Source: Shimia sp022448905
GTDB lineage: Bacteria; Pseudomonadota; Alphaproteobacteria; Rhodobacterales; Rhodobacteraceae
Direction: 5' to 3'
DNA length: 64,000 bases
NCBI RefSeq assembly: GCF_047126315.1
Contig: NZ_CP138953.1
Coordinates: 2,418,001 to 2,482,000 of the forward strand
The notes under the pieces are model-generated. The model did not search any database, was not told the origin of the DNA, and was given only the letters and a program-made list of their open reading frames with translations. Positions 49,004-55,865 of the stretch are shown here, piece after piece. Position 1 is the first letter of the stretch, and every line of letters starts with the position of its first letter. Made by a program: the position numbers and the translations under genes.

Positions 49004-49447
49004 TCAGTCCAGCTTGCGTGACGGCGCGAGCACGGTGGCTTCGCCGGCGAGGACTTTCTTGCCTTCGACCATGCAGGCGCAATCGAGTTTCACGCGGCGT
49101 TTGCCCATGTCGATGTCGGTCACGGTCACGGAGGCCACCACGGTGTCATCGGGGCGCACAGGGGCGAGGAACTTCAACGACTGGCCCATGTAGATGGTGC
49201 CGTGGCCGGGCAGTTGCTCGCCGATGACTGCAGAGATCAGACCCGCGGTCAGCATGCCGTGGGCAATGCGGCCGCCAAACATCGTGTCCCGGGCATACTC
49301 TTCGTCCAGGTGCACCGGATTGTGGTCGGTGGACACGGCGGCAAACATCTCGATGTCCTGATCGGTCACGGTTTTGCGCACATAGCGGGTCATGCCGATT
49401 TCGAGGTCTTCGATAAAAATTGTGCCGCGGGGCAGGTTGTCCAACAT
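49004..49447 (-). CDS. MaoC-like enoyl-CoA hydratase
   Basis: A 147-residue hot-dog-fold protein of the MaoC/R-specific hydratase family. The catalytic pair is in the hydratase motif AAVSTDHNPVHLDEEYA (Asp and His), followed by GRIAHGMLTAGLISAVIG. It should hydrate trans-2-enoyl-CoA to (R)-3-hydroxyacyl-CoA. GGAGGG five bases before the ATG at 49447 fixes the start. Its promoter region contains a 10-bp inverted repeat. Confidence 0.88.
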   Translation of the reverse strand: MLDNLPRGTIFIEDLEIGMTRYVRKTVTDQDIEMFAAVSTDHNPVHLDEEYARDTMFGGRIAHGMLTAGLISAVIGEQLPGHGTIYMGQSLKFLAPVRPDDTVVASVTVTDIDMGKRRVKLDCACMVEGKKVLAGEATVLAPSRKLD

Positions 49448-49496
49448 TTGGCCCTCCGATTTTCTGGACTGGCTGTGCAACTAAATAACGCTCAAT

Positions 49497-49546
49497 GCGC
49501 TTGATTGGCAATATTGTTACTTTGCAGTTGCAGAAAAATCAAGCGC
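49497..49546. promoter_or_regulatory. Inverted repeat upstream of the MaoC gene
   Basis: GCGCTTGATT (49497-49506) and AATCAAGCGC (49537-49546) are perfect inverted 10-bp arms 30 bp apart, with CAATATTG inside. It lies between the MaoC start and the HAD stop and may be an operator pair or a transcript hairpin; no T-tract follows on either strand. Confidence 0.45.
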
Positions 49547-49553
49547 TTTTGTG

Positions 49554-50429
49554 TTAACGCAGTTTGCCAATCGCAAATTGTGGGGTGACCTGCTGTTCTG
49601 CGAGGTAATTCGTTAATGCGGCTTCATCTGGTTGGTGGGCGGTTTTTGTCTCTGCTGCAGCGAGGCCGCCGGTGATGAAGAGCGAATCGATGTTTTCCCC
49701 CATGGCGCCGGAGATGTCGGTGTGGGGGCCGTCGCCGATGGCGAGGATGTCTTCGTCTGCGATGGTCACACCCAGGGCTGACAGCCGGCGGCGGGCGAGG
49801 TCGTAGATGGGGGGGTGGGGTTTGCCGAAGTACAGGCTTTCGCCGCCCATCTCGGTGTAGAGTTTGGCCAGCGCCCCGGCGCACCATTCGCGCACCTCTC
49901 CGCGATCCACCACGATGTCTGGGTTGGCGCATAAGAGCTTCATGCCTTTGGTCTTGGCATAGAGGAAGTCGGCACGGTTCACGTCCGGGTCCGCCATGGT
50001 GTCAAAGGGGCCGCAGCAGACAATGCCTTCGGCCTCAGACAGCGGTACCCGTTGAATGTCGACAGGGTTGTCAAGGATTTCAAGGGGTTGGAAGAAGCCC
50101 GTATCGCGTTCCCATTCACCCATGAAGTAGACTTTTTCGCCCACGGCGCCGTTGAACATGGCCGAGCGGGCGCTGTCCCCAGAGGTGGCGATGGTGTCAT
50201 AGGCATCATCGGGCACGCCAAAGGAGCCAAGCTGTTCTGCCACGCCAGCACGGGGTTTGGGAGAGTTGGTGACCAGCACCACAATACCGCCTTTGGCGCG
50301 GTAGGCTTGCAGGGCAGCGACGGCCTCTGGATAGGCGGTGACGCCGTTGTGTACGCAGCCCCAGAGGTCGACAAACAGCGCTTTGTAATTGTCGGAAATC
50401 TCGGCGAGTGAGGAAACGATCTGGGTCAT
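49554..50429 (-). CDS. HAD-superfamily hydrolase, class IIA (TIGR01459-like)
   Basis: A 291-residue NagD-like phosphatase. Motif I is ALFVDLWGCVHNGVTAYPEA (Asp nucleophile, with Trp-Gly in place of the usual Asp-Gly), motif II VVLVTNSPKP, and motif III/IV DEDILAIGDGPHTDISGA near residue 215-235. The alphaproteobacterial subfamily TIGR01459 has this DLWG variant. Substrate unknown; acts on small phosphate esters by family. It starts 178 bp after the GT25 gene. Confidence 0.88.
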   Translation of the reverse strand: MTQIVSSLAEISDNYKALFVDLWGCVHNGVTAYPEAVAALQAYRAKGGIVVLVTNSPKPRAGVAEQLGSFGVPDDAYDTIATSGDSARSAMFNGAVGEKVYFMGEWERDTGFFQPLEILDNPVDIQRVPLSEAEGIVCCGPFDTMADPDVNRADFLYAKTKGMKLLCANPDIVVDRGEVREWCAGALAKLYTEMGGESLYFGKPHPPIYDLARRRLSALGVTIADEDILAIGDGPHTDISGAMGENIDSLFITGGLAAAETKTAHQPDEAALTNYLAEQQVTPQFAIGKLR

Positions 50430-50508
50430 GTGTCAGTCCTGCGCGTGAAGTGTTGCGCAAGGTATGGCAGGGGCATTTCCAGAGTGCCAGCGATTCCGGT
50501 GGGCGATG

Positions 50509-50612
50509 TGCTGCGGTGCAGCAGTTAACGGCCAAAACCCACGTCGGTATCTTGTCGGTATCGCGACTGTTTTGCGGAGGTGGGGACCATTGCTGCGATG
50601 CAGAAATTAACC
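50509..50612. repeat. Short direct repeats flanking intergenic motif copy 2
   Basis: TGCTGCGGTGCAGCAGTTAAC (50509-50529) recurs as TGCTGCGATGCAGAAATTAAC (50592-50612), 18 of 21 bases the same. The ATACCGAC motif copy 2 lies between the two. Confidence 0.5.
50542..50577. repeat. Intergenic direct-repeat motif, copy 2
   Basis: Matches 29562-29597 at 31 of 36 positions. On the minus strand it reads ACAGTCGCGATACCGACAAG followed by ATACCGACGT, so ATACCGAC occurs twice with an 11-bp period. Like copy 1 it lies a few tens of bases after the stop of a minus-strand gene (GT25). Confidence 0.65.
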
Positions 50613-51329
50613 TTTGGCGCGGTTCATCACTTTGCGTAGGGCGCCCACGATGCTGCGGAAGGGTTCGACGCGGTCGTAGAATCTCAGGTCGTGAATGTCG
50701 GTGCGCGAGCTGCGTTGGCCGGCAAGGCAGGGCGTGGCGAGGCGGAAGGTGGTGCCGGGCACAATGGTGCGGACCATGTTGAAAGCGCCGTCAAAGAACA
50801 TCGAGCCGCCTTCGGGATGGCCGGAAGGGCGGGAGCGCACCAGTTCGAGGTAGTCATGGAAGGCCCGGATGCTGTCGCCCTGGATGGCCCAGAATTGCGT
50901 GCCACGGGTGCCGCCGGTCCATTCGCTGAGGCCAACGGTGTCGGTTGGCGGGGTTTCGGGTTCCAGATAGCCAAGGGCGGCGACGGACCAGTGGGTGGTT
51001 TTCAAATCTGAGAGCACTTTGGCGACGGTGGTGTCTGGCAGCTCGTTGAGCTCTAGGTCGTCCTCGCAGATTAGGATGCGCTCATAGCCTTTCTCCAAGG
51101 CATCCGCCAGCACGCGGGTTTGCGAGAGGAAGTTGCCGAGAGAGCCAATGGACGGGAATTCGCCTTTCTCCGTCGGGCGGGAGGCCTCAAAGAAGGTGAT
51201 GTGCTCATTAGGGATAGTCATACCGACGCGGGCAAAGTCGGCAATGGTCTCGCGGCGGCGGTCGTCCCGATAAGGCAGGTTCACGATGTAGACGTGGTCA
51301 AAGTGGTCAAACAGATCGGGAAAGCTCAT
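50607..51329 (-). CDS. Glycosyltransferase family 25 (LPS-type)
   Basis: A 240-residue GT25-like protein. The N-terminal DHVYIVNLPYRDDRRRETIADF and the central RILICEDDLELNEL (ExDD/DxD-type metal site) are characteristic; LGNFLSQTRVLADALEKGY lies between. These enzymes add galactose or related sugars to lipooligosaccharide in the cytosol. There is no LPS cluster nearby. The 3' flank holds an intergenic repeat. Confidence 0.85.
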   Translation of the reverse strand: MSFPDLFDHFDHVYIVNLPYRDDRRRETIADFARVGMTIPNEHITFFEASRPTEKGEFPSIGSLGNFLSQTRVLADALEKGYERILICEDDLELNELPDTTVAKVLSDLKTTHWSVAALGYLEPETPPTDTVGLSEWTGGTRGTQFWAIQGDSIRAFHDYLELVRSRPSGHPEGGSMFFDGAFNMVRTIVPGTTFRLATPCLAGQRSSRTDIHDLRFYDRVEPFRSIVGALRKVMNRAKG

Positions 51330-51413
51330 TTGGGTGTCCGCGTTGGAGGTGTTTTGCCTGCACCTAAAGGCACTTGGCGGCGGAAGTTTGTCAACAGCGC
51401 GGTGGTTTTGCGC

Positions 51414-52034
51414 TTAGGCCAGCGGGGTGGGCAGGCGGAGCGTGGGGTGGAAACCGTTGCGTAGGGCGATGCGCGTGGGCGCCGGAGTGAGCACTGGATA
51501 CCTGCCTTGTGGTCGTTTGAGGGGGGCGGTGTAGCCGTTTGGCGTGAAGGGCAGCGCCATGTCCTCGAGTAGCAAAGCGGGGCGACCGGTGTCTGTCAGG
51601 ATAAAGGTGGCGTCTGGCAGGTCGGCTATGTCTTCGAGGGGCCGGTTTTGGCCGTAGATGCGCGGGATGGCGCGGGCGGCGTGAAGCTTGTCGTCGAAAG
51701 CCGGGGCGCTGCCAGAGTGGTCGGCGGCGGCAAAGAAGGCCTTGTGATCGGCGCGGCGGCATTCGGCGCAGGGACGATGACCGGCGGCAAGCGCGACGGC
51801 TTCATCATAGAAAAACAGTTCGGTGTAGCGGTTGGGCGCCATGAGGTGGCGCTGGCGGTTTTTGAAAGACAACACGCAGCAGACCCAAGCCTTGTGGCGC
51901 CATCGGCGGTGAGGCAGTTGGCCGTGCTGGTGTGCCTTGTCGTCGTGCAGAATGCCCCGGTTGCCCAGGAAGGCCCCGCGCGTGGGGTGGGCGAGGATTT
52001 GGCCGTTAGGTTGGACACGGTTTTGGCGGGGCAT
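51414..52034 (-). CDS. Conserved protein of unknown function
   Basis: A 206-residue cytosolic protein, basic at the start (MPRQNRVQPNGQILAHPTRG) and with a Cys pair in AAGHRPCAECRRADHKAFF that could bind metal with the adjacent His residues. RYTELFFYDEAVALAAGHRP is the most family-like stretch. I recognise it as a type conserved across alphaproteobacteria, without known role. The start lies 7 bp after the stop of the secreted protein gene, so the two may be co-transcribed. Confidence 0.7.
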   Translation of the reverse strand: MPRQNRVQPNGQILAHPTRGAFLGNRGILHDDKAHQHGQLPHRRWRHKAWVCCVLSFKNRQRHLMAPNRYTELFFYDEAVALAAGHRPCAECRRADHKAFFAAADHSGSAPAFDDKLHAARAIPRIYGQNRPLEDIADLPDATFILTDTGRPALLLEDMALPFTPNGYTAPLKRPQGRYPVLTPAPTRIALRNGFHPTLRLPTPLA

Positions 52035-52040
52035 GGCGTG

Positions 52041-52550
52041 TTAGTTGTAGGCTTCGATCAGCGTGTTGACCAACTGACGCAGAGCCGTGTCCGCACCGTT
52101 TGAGCCGAAGCGGAACTGTAGCCCGTCAAAGTTCACAAACACCGCATCGCTGTCGATCAAAGCCGCCATGTCGTCTCTGGTGAGGAGGAAAACGATCAGC
52201 GTGTTGTTTTGGTCGTCACGGTGTTCCCAGACATATTGATCCGGGCGGATATCGCGGCTGTAGCGCGGGACGGGTCCGATGACATTGAAGGTGATCGTTG
52301 GGTTTGTCTGAAGCCGCTCAGGAACCTTGTTGCCGGTCTCAAACGCGTCAATCGTGGTGCTTAGGGCGATGGTGCCCCGCTCCCCATAGGCGTGTACTTG
52401 CAGGTAGTTCGGCCCCGCGTTGAGGTGCGCGTAGCTCTCTTTGGCGGAGGCTTCAAAATCCGGCCCATAGTAGAAGGCCCAGTCTTGAGCGGAGCTTACT
52501 TGGGCAGAGGCGCAAAACAGCGCGAGGCTGAAAGTGACGGATTTGAGCAT
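52041..52550 (-). CDS. Secreted protein of unknown function
   Basis: A 169-residue protein with a clear signal peptide (MLKSVTFSLALFCASAQVSS, cleavage before QDWAFYYG). The mature part is about 145 residues, without Cys and with no domain I recognise. CGGGGGACATC precedes the ATG at 52550. It is 7 bp before the gene at 51414-52034 and follows the SDR gene by 57 bp on the same strand. Confidence 0.7.
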   Translation of the reverse strand: MLKSVTFSLALFCASAQVSSAQDWAFYYGPDFEASAKESYAHLNAGPNYLQVHAYGERGTIALSTTIDAFETGNKVPERLQTNPTITFNVIGPVPRYSRDIRPDQYVWEHRDDQNNTLIVFLLTRDDMAALIDSDAVFVNFDGLQFRFGSNGADTALRQLVNTLIEAYN

Positions 52551-52607
52551 GATGTCCCCCGTTTCCAGACAGCCTAGCAACGGGGGACAGTCAGCGATAG
52601 GGGCTTG

Positions 52608-53363
52608 TTATTGCATGCGCAGGGCGCCGTCGATGCGGATGACTTCGCCGTTGAGGTAGCCGTTTTCCACGATAAAGCCTGCGAGGCGGGCGTACTCGGA
52701 TGGATCGCCCAGACGTTTGGGGCAGGTCACGTCGGCGGCGAGTTGGTCCTGCACCTCTTGTGGCAGGCCTTGCAGCATTGGTGTCAGGAAGATGCCCGGT
52801 GCGATGGCCATGACACGGATGCCAGAGCGGGCCAGATCGCGCGCCATGGGCAGAGAGAGGCCAACGATGCCGCCTTTGGAGGCGGCATAGGCCGCCTGAC
52901 CGCGTTGGCCGTCCATGGCCGCAATAGAGGCGGTGTTGATGATCACGCCGCGCGCGCCGTCTGCTTCGGCTTCGTTTTCCGCAATCACCTCGGCTGCGAG
53001 GCGGGCGACGTTGAAGGAGCCCACGAGGTTGATGTCGATGGTTTTCTGGAAGGTGTGCAGCGGGTGCGGACCGTTTTTGCCAATGGTGGTGGCGGCAGGG
53101 GCGATGCCGGCGCAGTTCACCGCGGCGGTGATTTTGCCCATGGCCGCTTTGGCGGCCTGGATGCCTGCGGCGGCGCTGTCCTCATCGGTCACGTCTACCT
53201 TGTGGAAGGTGCCGCCGAGTTCCGCTGCGATCTCTGTGCCGCGCTCTTCATTGAGGTCAAACAGGGCCACCTTGGCGCCGTTGGCGGCAAAGTGGCGGGC
53301 GGTGGCTTCGCCCAGACCGGACGCGCCCCCGGTGATCACGGCGCAGGTTTGATCAAGTTTCAT
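52608..53363 (-). CDS. Short-chain dehydrogenase, type II 3-hydroxyacyl-CoA dehydrogenase-like
   Basis: A 251-residue classical SDR: TGGASGLGEATARHF (TGxxxGxG, NAD), FDLNEE (Asp selecting NAD over NADP), NCAGIAP, IINTASIAAMDG (Ser) and YAASKGG (Tyr-x3-Lys). It reads like HSD17B10-type 3-hydroxy-2-methylbutyryl-CoA dehydrogenases, which act in isoleucine and branched fatty-acid breakdown. GGGAGGAGCC precedes the ATG. A TetR-type palindrome lies 38 bp upstream of the start. Confidence 0.9.
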   Translation of the reverse strand: MKLDQTCAVITGGASGLGEATARHFAANGAKVALFDLNEERGTEIAAELGGTFHKVDVTDEDSAAAGIQAAKAAMGKITAAVNCAGIAPAATTIGKNGPHPLHTFQKTIDINLVGSFNVARLAAEVIAENEAEADGARGVIINTASIAAMDGQRGQAAYAASKGGIVGLSLPMARDLARSGIRVMAIAPGIFLTPMLQGLPQEVQDQLAADVTCPKRLGDPSEYARLAGFIVENGYLNGEVIRIDGALRMQ

Positions 53364-53400
53364 TGGCGGCTCCTCCCAGTGAGACGTCTAGGTCGATAAA

Positions 53401-53414
53401 TGAACGTGTGTTCA
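53401..53414. promoter_or_regulatory. TetR-type palindrome upstream of the SDR gene
   Basis: TGAAC-GTGT-GTTCA has perfect 5-bp arms, 38 bp before the SDR start. TGAACn4GTTCA-like sites are used by TetR-family repressors of acyl-CoA breakdown, which would fit the gene. No such regulator is encoded beside it. Confidence 0.5.
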
Positions 53415-53455
53415 AATAACCCGAAGCGGGTGGGCCTGTCTAGAGGGAGAAGGGC

Positions 53456-53514
53456 GGGGCCAGCCCCTCTGCGCCTTTGGCGCATTCACCCCGGGATATT
53501 GGAGGAATGAGAAA
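53456..53514. repeat. Two-hairpin intergenic repeat, copy B
   Basis: GGGGC-CA-GCCCC (53456-53467), TGCGCC-TTT-GGCGCA (53470-53484), then TTCACCCCGGGATATTGGAG and GAATGAGAAA. The tail matches copy A at 7317-7380 closely whereas both stems differ but still pair. It lies between the divergent SDR and metallopeptidase genes. Confidence 0.75.
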
Positions 53515-53623
53515 GTAAATGGCCCGCTGGGTTGTGCGCTTCGGGTTTTGCGGACTTGCGTCAATGCAAAGTGGTTAGTTTAAAGCCGGAAGTGTACGTG
53601 TGTCTGCGAAGTGAGGCGGTGTT

Positions 53624-54370
53624 TTGAAAGCTATTTTATCCGTGTTGGTTTTGATGTGTTTGCCGTCGGGTGTGTGGGCCAAGCCGCTGTATGAAAACTC
53701 GGTGGCCTCCAACAACCTGGATTTTATTCGGGCGAATGACCCTGGCGCTTGCTGGTCCATCAAGGGCGGGAACGGCGGTCGGACGGAAATGTATGATCCC
53801 CGCAGCGATAGGTTGTTTGTCGACGGGGCGCTGCATTTTGAGGTGCGGTATCCGGGACAAGCCCTGCGCATCAACGTGCATCCTGGGGTGTCAAACCCGA
53901 CAAAGCGGGCGCAACAGGCGGCGGCGTCTGTGTCCCGGCTTCCGGAGCAAATGCGGAAAACCCTGAGCTATGTGAATATCCTAGACGGAGACGGGGCCGC
54001 TTGGGCGGAAGATCGGGGGCGGTTCTTTACGCTGTATGACGGGCTGATGGCGCGGCGTTTGGCGGAACATGATCTGGACGAGACCGTGTTTCATGAGACA
54101 GCGCATGTCGCTTTTGACTTGAGGCATGCAAAGAAGCGAAAGTGGAAGGCGGCACAAAAGGCGGACGGGGATTTTGTGACGCGCTATGCCGCGCGACATG
54201 CCCATAAGGAAGACATTGCAGAGAGCGCGCTGTTTGTGTGGACGATGATGTATCACCCGGGGCGGTTGCCCAAGCGCGTTGAGCAGCAGGTGAGTGTGAC
54301 AATTCCAAGCCGCGTGGCGTATTTGCAGACCATGCTTGCGGGATATGAACCACCCCGATGTGCGTCCTGA
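53624..54370 (+). CDS. Secreted HExxH zinc metallopeptidase-like protein
   Basis: A 248-residue protein with a signal peptide (MKAILSVLVLMCLPSGVWA). The zinc motif DETVFHETAHVAFDL gives His157, Glu158 and His161, and Glu196 or Glu200 in HKEDIAESALF is a candidate third ligand. A peptidase role in the periplasm or outside is likely, target unknown. The start is a TTG with GAGG seven bases upstream; no ATG or GTG is suitably placed. It is convergent with tyrS across a terminator. Confidence 0.75.
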   Translation: MKAILSVLVLMCLPSGVWAKPLYENSVASNNLDFIRANDPGACWSIKGGNGGRTEMYDPRSDRLFVDGALHFEVRYPGQALRINVHPGVSNPTKRAQQAAASVSRLPEQMRKTLSYVNILDGDGAAWAEDRGRFFTLYDGLMARRLAEHDLDETVFHETAHVAFDLRHAKKRKWKAAQKADGDFVTRYAARHAHKEDIAESALFVWTMMYHPGRLPKRVEQQVSVTIPSRVAYLQTMLAGYEPPRCAS

Positions 54371-54387
54371 GGTGCCTCTGGAAAGCA

Positions 54388-54415
54388 AAAGGCCCGCCGG
54401 TTGGGGCGGGCCTTT
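54388..54415. terminator. Bidirectional intrinsic terminator
   Basis: AAAGGCCCGCC pairs with GGCGGGCCTTT around a six-base loop, between the convergent metallopeptidase and tyrS genes. Confidence 0.85.
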
Positions 54416-54438
54416 GTGTGTGTTGAGTTGCGGCGGTC

Positions 54439-55692
54439 TTAGCCGTCCAGTTGCACCAGCGCGTGGCGCTTTTTGCCAGCGCTGAGCTTGATTGGCGAGC
54501 TGAGCGCCGCTGCGTCAATCATCAGACCCGCGTTGGTCAGCGGGGCGTCGTCCAGCTTGGCGCCGTTTTCCTTGATCAGGCGTTTGGCGTCTTTGCCCGA
54601 CTTTGCCAGACCGGATTTCACGATCAGCTGCACAATGGAGATGCCATCGCCGAGGTCTTCGGCAGAGAGCGTCACGGTGGGCAGGTCGTCGCCCACGCCG
54701 CCTTTTTCAAACACTTCGCGGGCGGTGGCTTCGGCGGTGGCCGCGGCGTCAGCACCGTGGCAGAGCGTGGTCACGGCGTTGGCGAGGATGATCTTGGCTT
54801 CGTTGATCTCAGAGCCCGCCAGCGCGCCGAGGCGCTCGCACTCGTCTACCGGCATTTCTGTGTAGAGTTTGAGGAAGCGGCCCACGTCGGCGTCGGTGGT
54901 GTTGCGCCAGAACTGCCAGAACTCATACGGGCTGCGCATGTCCGCGTTGAGCCAGACCGCGCCGTCTGCGGATTTGCCCATTTTCTTGCCGTCTGAGGTG
55001 GTCAGCAGTGGGGAGGTCAGACCAAACAAGCCGCCGTCGTCTACGCGGCGGGTCAGGTCGATGCCGTTGACGATGTTGCCCCATTGGTCGGAGCCGCCGA
55101 ACTGCACCAGACAGCCGTAGCGGCGGTTCAGTTCAAGGAAGTCGTAGGCCTGCAGGATCATGTAGTTGAACTCGAGGAACGACAGGGATTGCTCGCGGTC
55201 CAGACGGGACTTCACGCTTTCAAAGGACAACATCCGGTTCACCGAGAAGTGGCGGCCGATGTCGCGCAAGAAGGTGAGGTAGTTCAGGTCGTCGAGCCAT
55301 TCCGCGTTGTTGAGCATCAGCGCGTCAGTGTCGCCGTCGCCATAGTCGAGGTATTTGGCAAAGACCTTTTTGATGCCGGCGATGTTGTCGTCGATCTGAT
55401 CGTTGGTCAGCAGCGGGCGCTCATCCGCCCGGAAGGAGGGGTCGCCCACTTTGGTGGTGCCGCCGCCCATCAGGGTGATTGGCTTGTGGCCGGTTTTTTG
55501 CAGCCAGCGCAGCATCATGATTTGAATGAGCGAGCCGACGTGCAGGGATTTGGCGGTGGCATCAAAGCCGATATAGCCGGGGACCACGCCGTCACAGAGA
55601 GCTTTGTCAAAGCCTTCATAGTCTGTGCAATCGGCCACAAAGCCGCGCTCTAGCATCACGGTGAGGAAATCCGATTTGGGCGTGTAGGTCAT
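54439..55692 (-). CDS. tyrS: Tyrosyl-tRNA synthetase
   Basis: A 417-residue class I synthetase. IGFDATAKSLHVGSLIQIMMLRWLQ carries the HIGH-like HVGS, KKMGKSADGAVWL the KMSKS loop, and the C-terminal S4 domain (IVKSGLAKSGKDAKRLIKENGAKLD) binds tRNA. An ATG four codons upstream (55704) is possible; the start at 55692 gives the usual MTYTPKSDF N-terminus and has GAGTGG before it. It is divergent from the LuxR-hydrolase fusion. Confidence 0.96.
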   Translation of the reverse strand: MTYTPKSDFLTVMLERGFVADCTDYEGFDKALCDGVVPGYIGFDATAKSLHVGSLIQIMMLRWLQKTGHKPITLMGGGTTKVGDPSFRADERPLLTNDQIDDNIAGIKKVFAKYLDYGDGDTDALMLNNAEWLDDLNYLTFLRDIGRHFSVNRMLSFESVKSRLDREQSLSFLEFNYMILQAYDFLELNRRYGCLVQFGGSDQWGNIVNGIDLTRRVDDGGLFGLTSPLLTTSDGKKMGKSADGAVWLNADMRSPYEFWQFWRNTTDADVGRFLKLYTEMPVDECERLGALAGSEINEAKIILANAVTTLCHGADAAATAEATAREVFEKGGVGDDLPTVTLSAEDLGDGISIVQLIVKSGLAKSGKDAKRLIKENGAKLDDAPLTNAGLMIDAAALSSPIKLSAGKKRHALVQLDG

Positions 55693-55865
55693 GGTGCCAC
55701 TCATTTTCCGTTGTTGGTTGTCGCTTGCCGCTATGGGCGTCCCGTCCTGTTAGCACCTTGGGGGGCAAGTTGTAAGCGGGGAATGTTGTGGGGACGGCGG
55801 GCAGGGTTTCCGCACTTTGTGTTGCGGCTTCAAGCTGGTATATTCAGGCTTGTGAAGTTGTTTTA

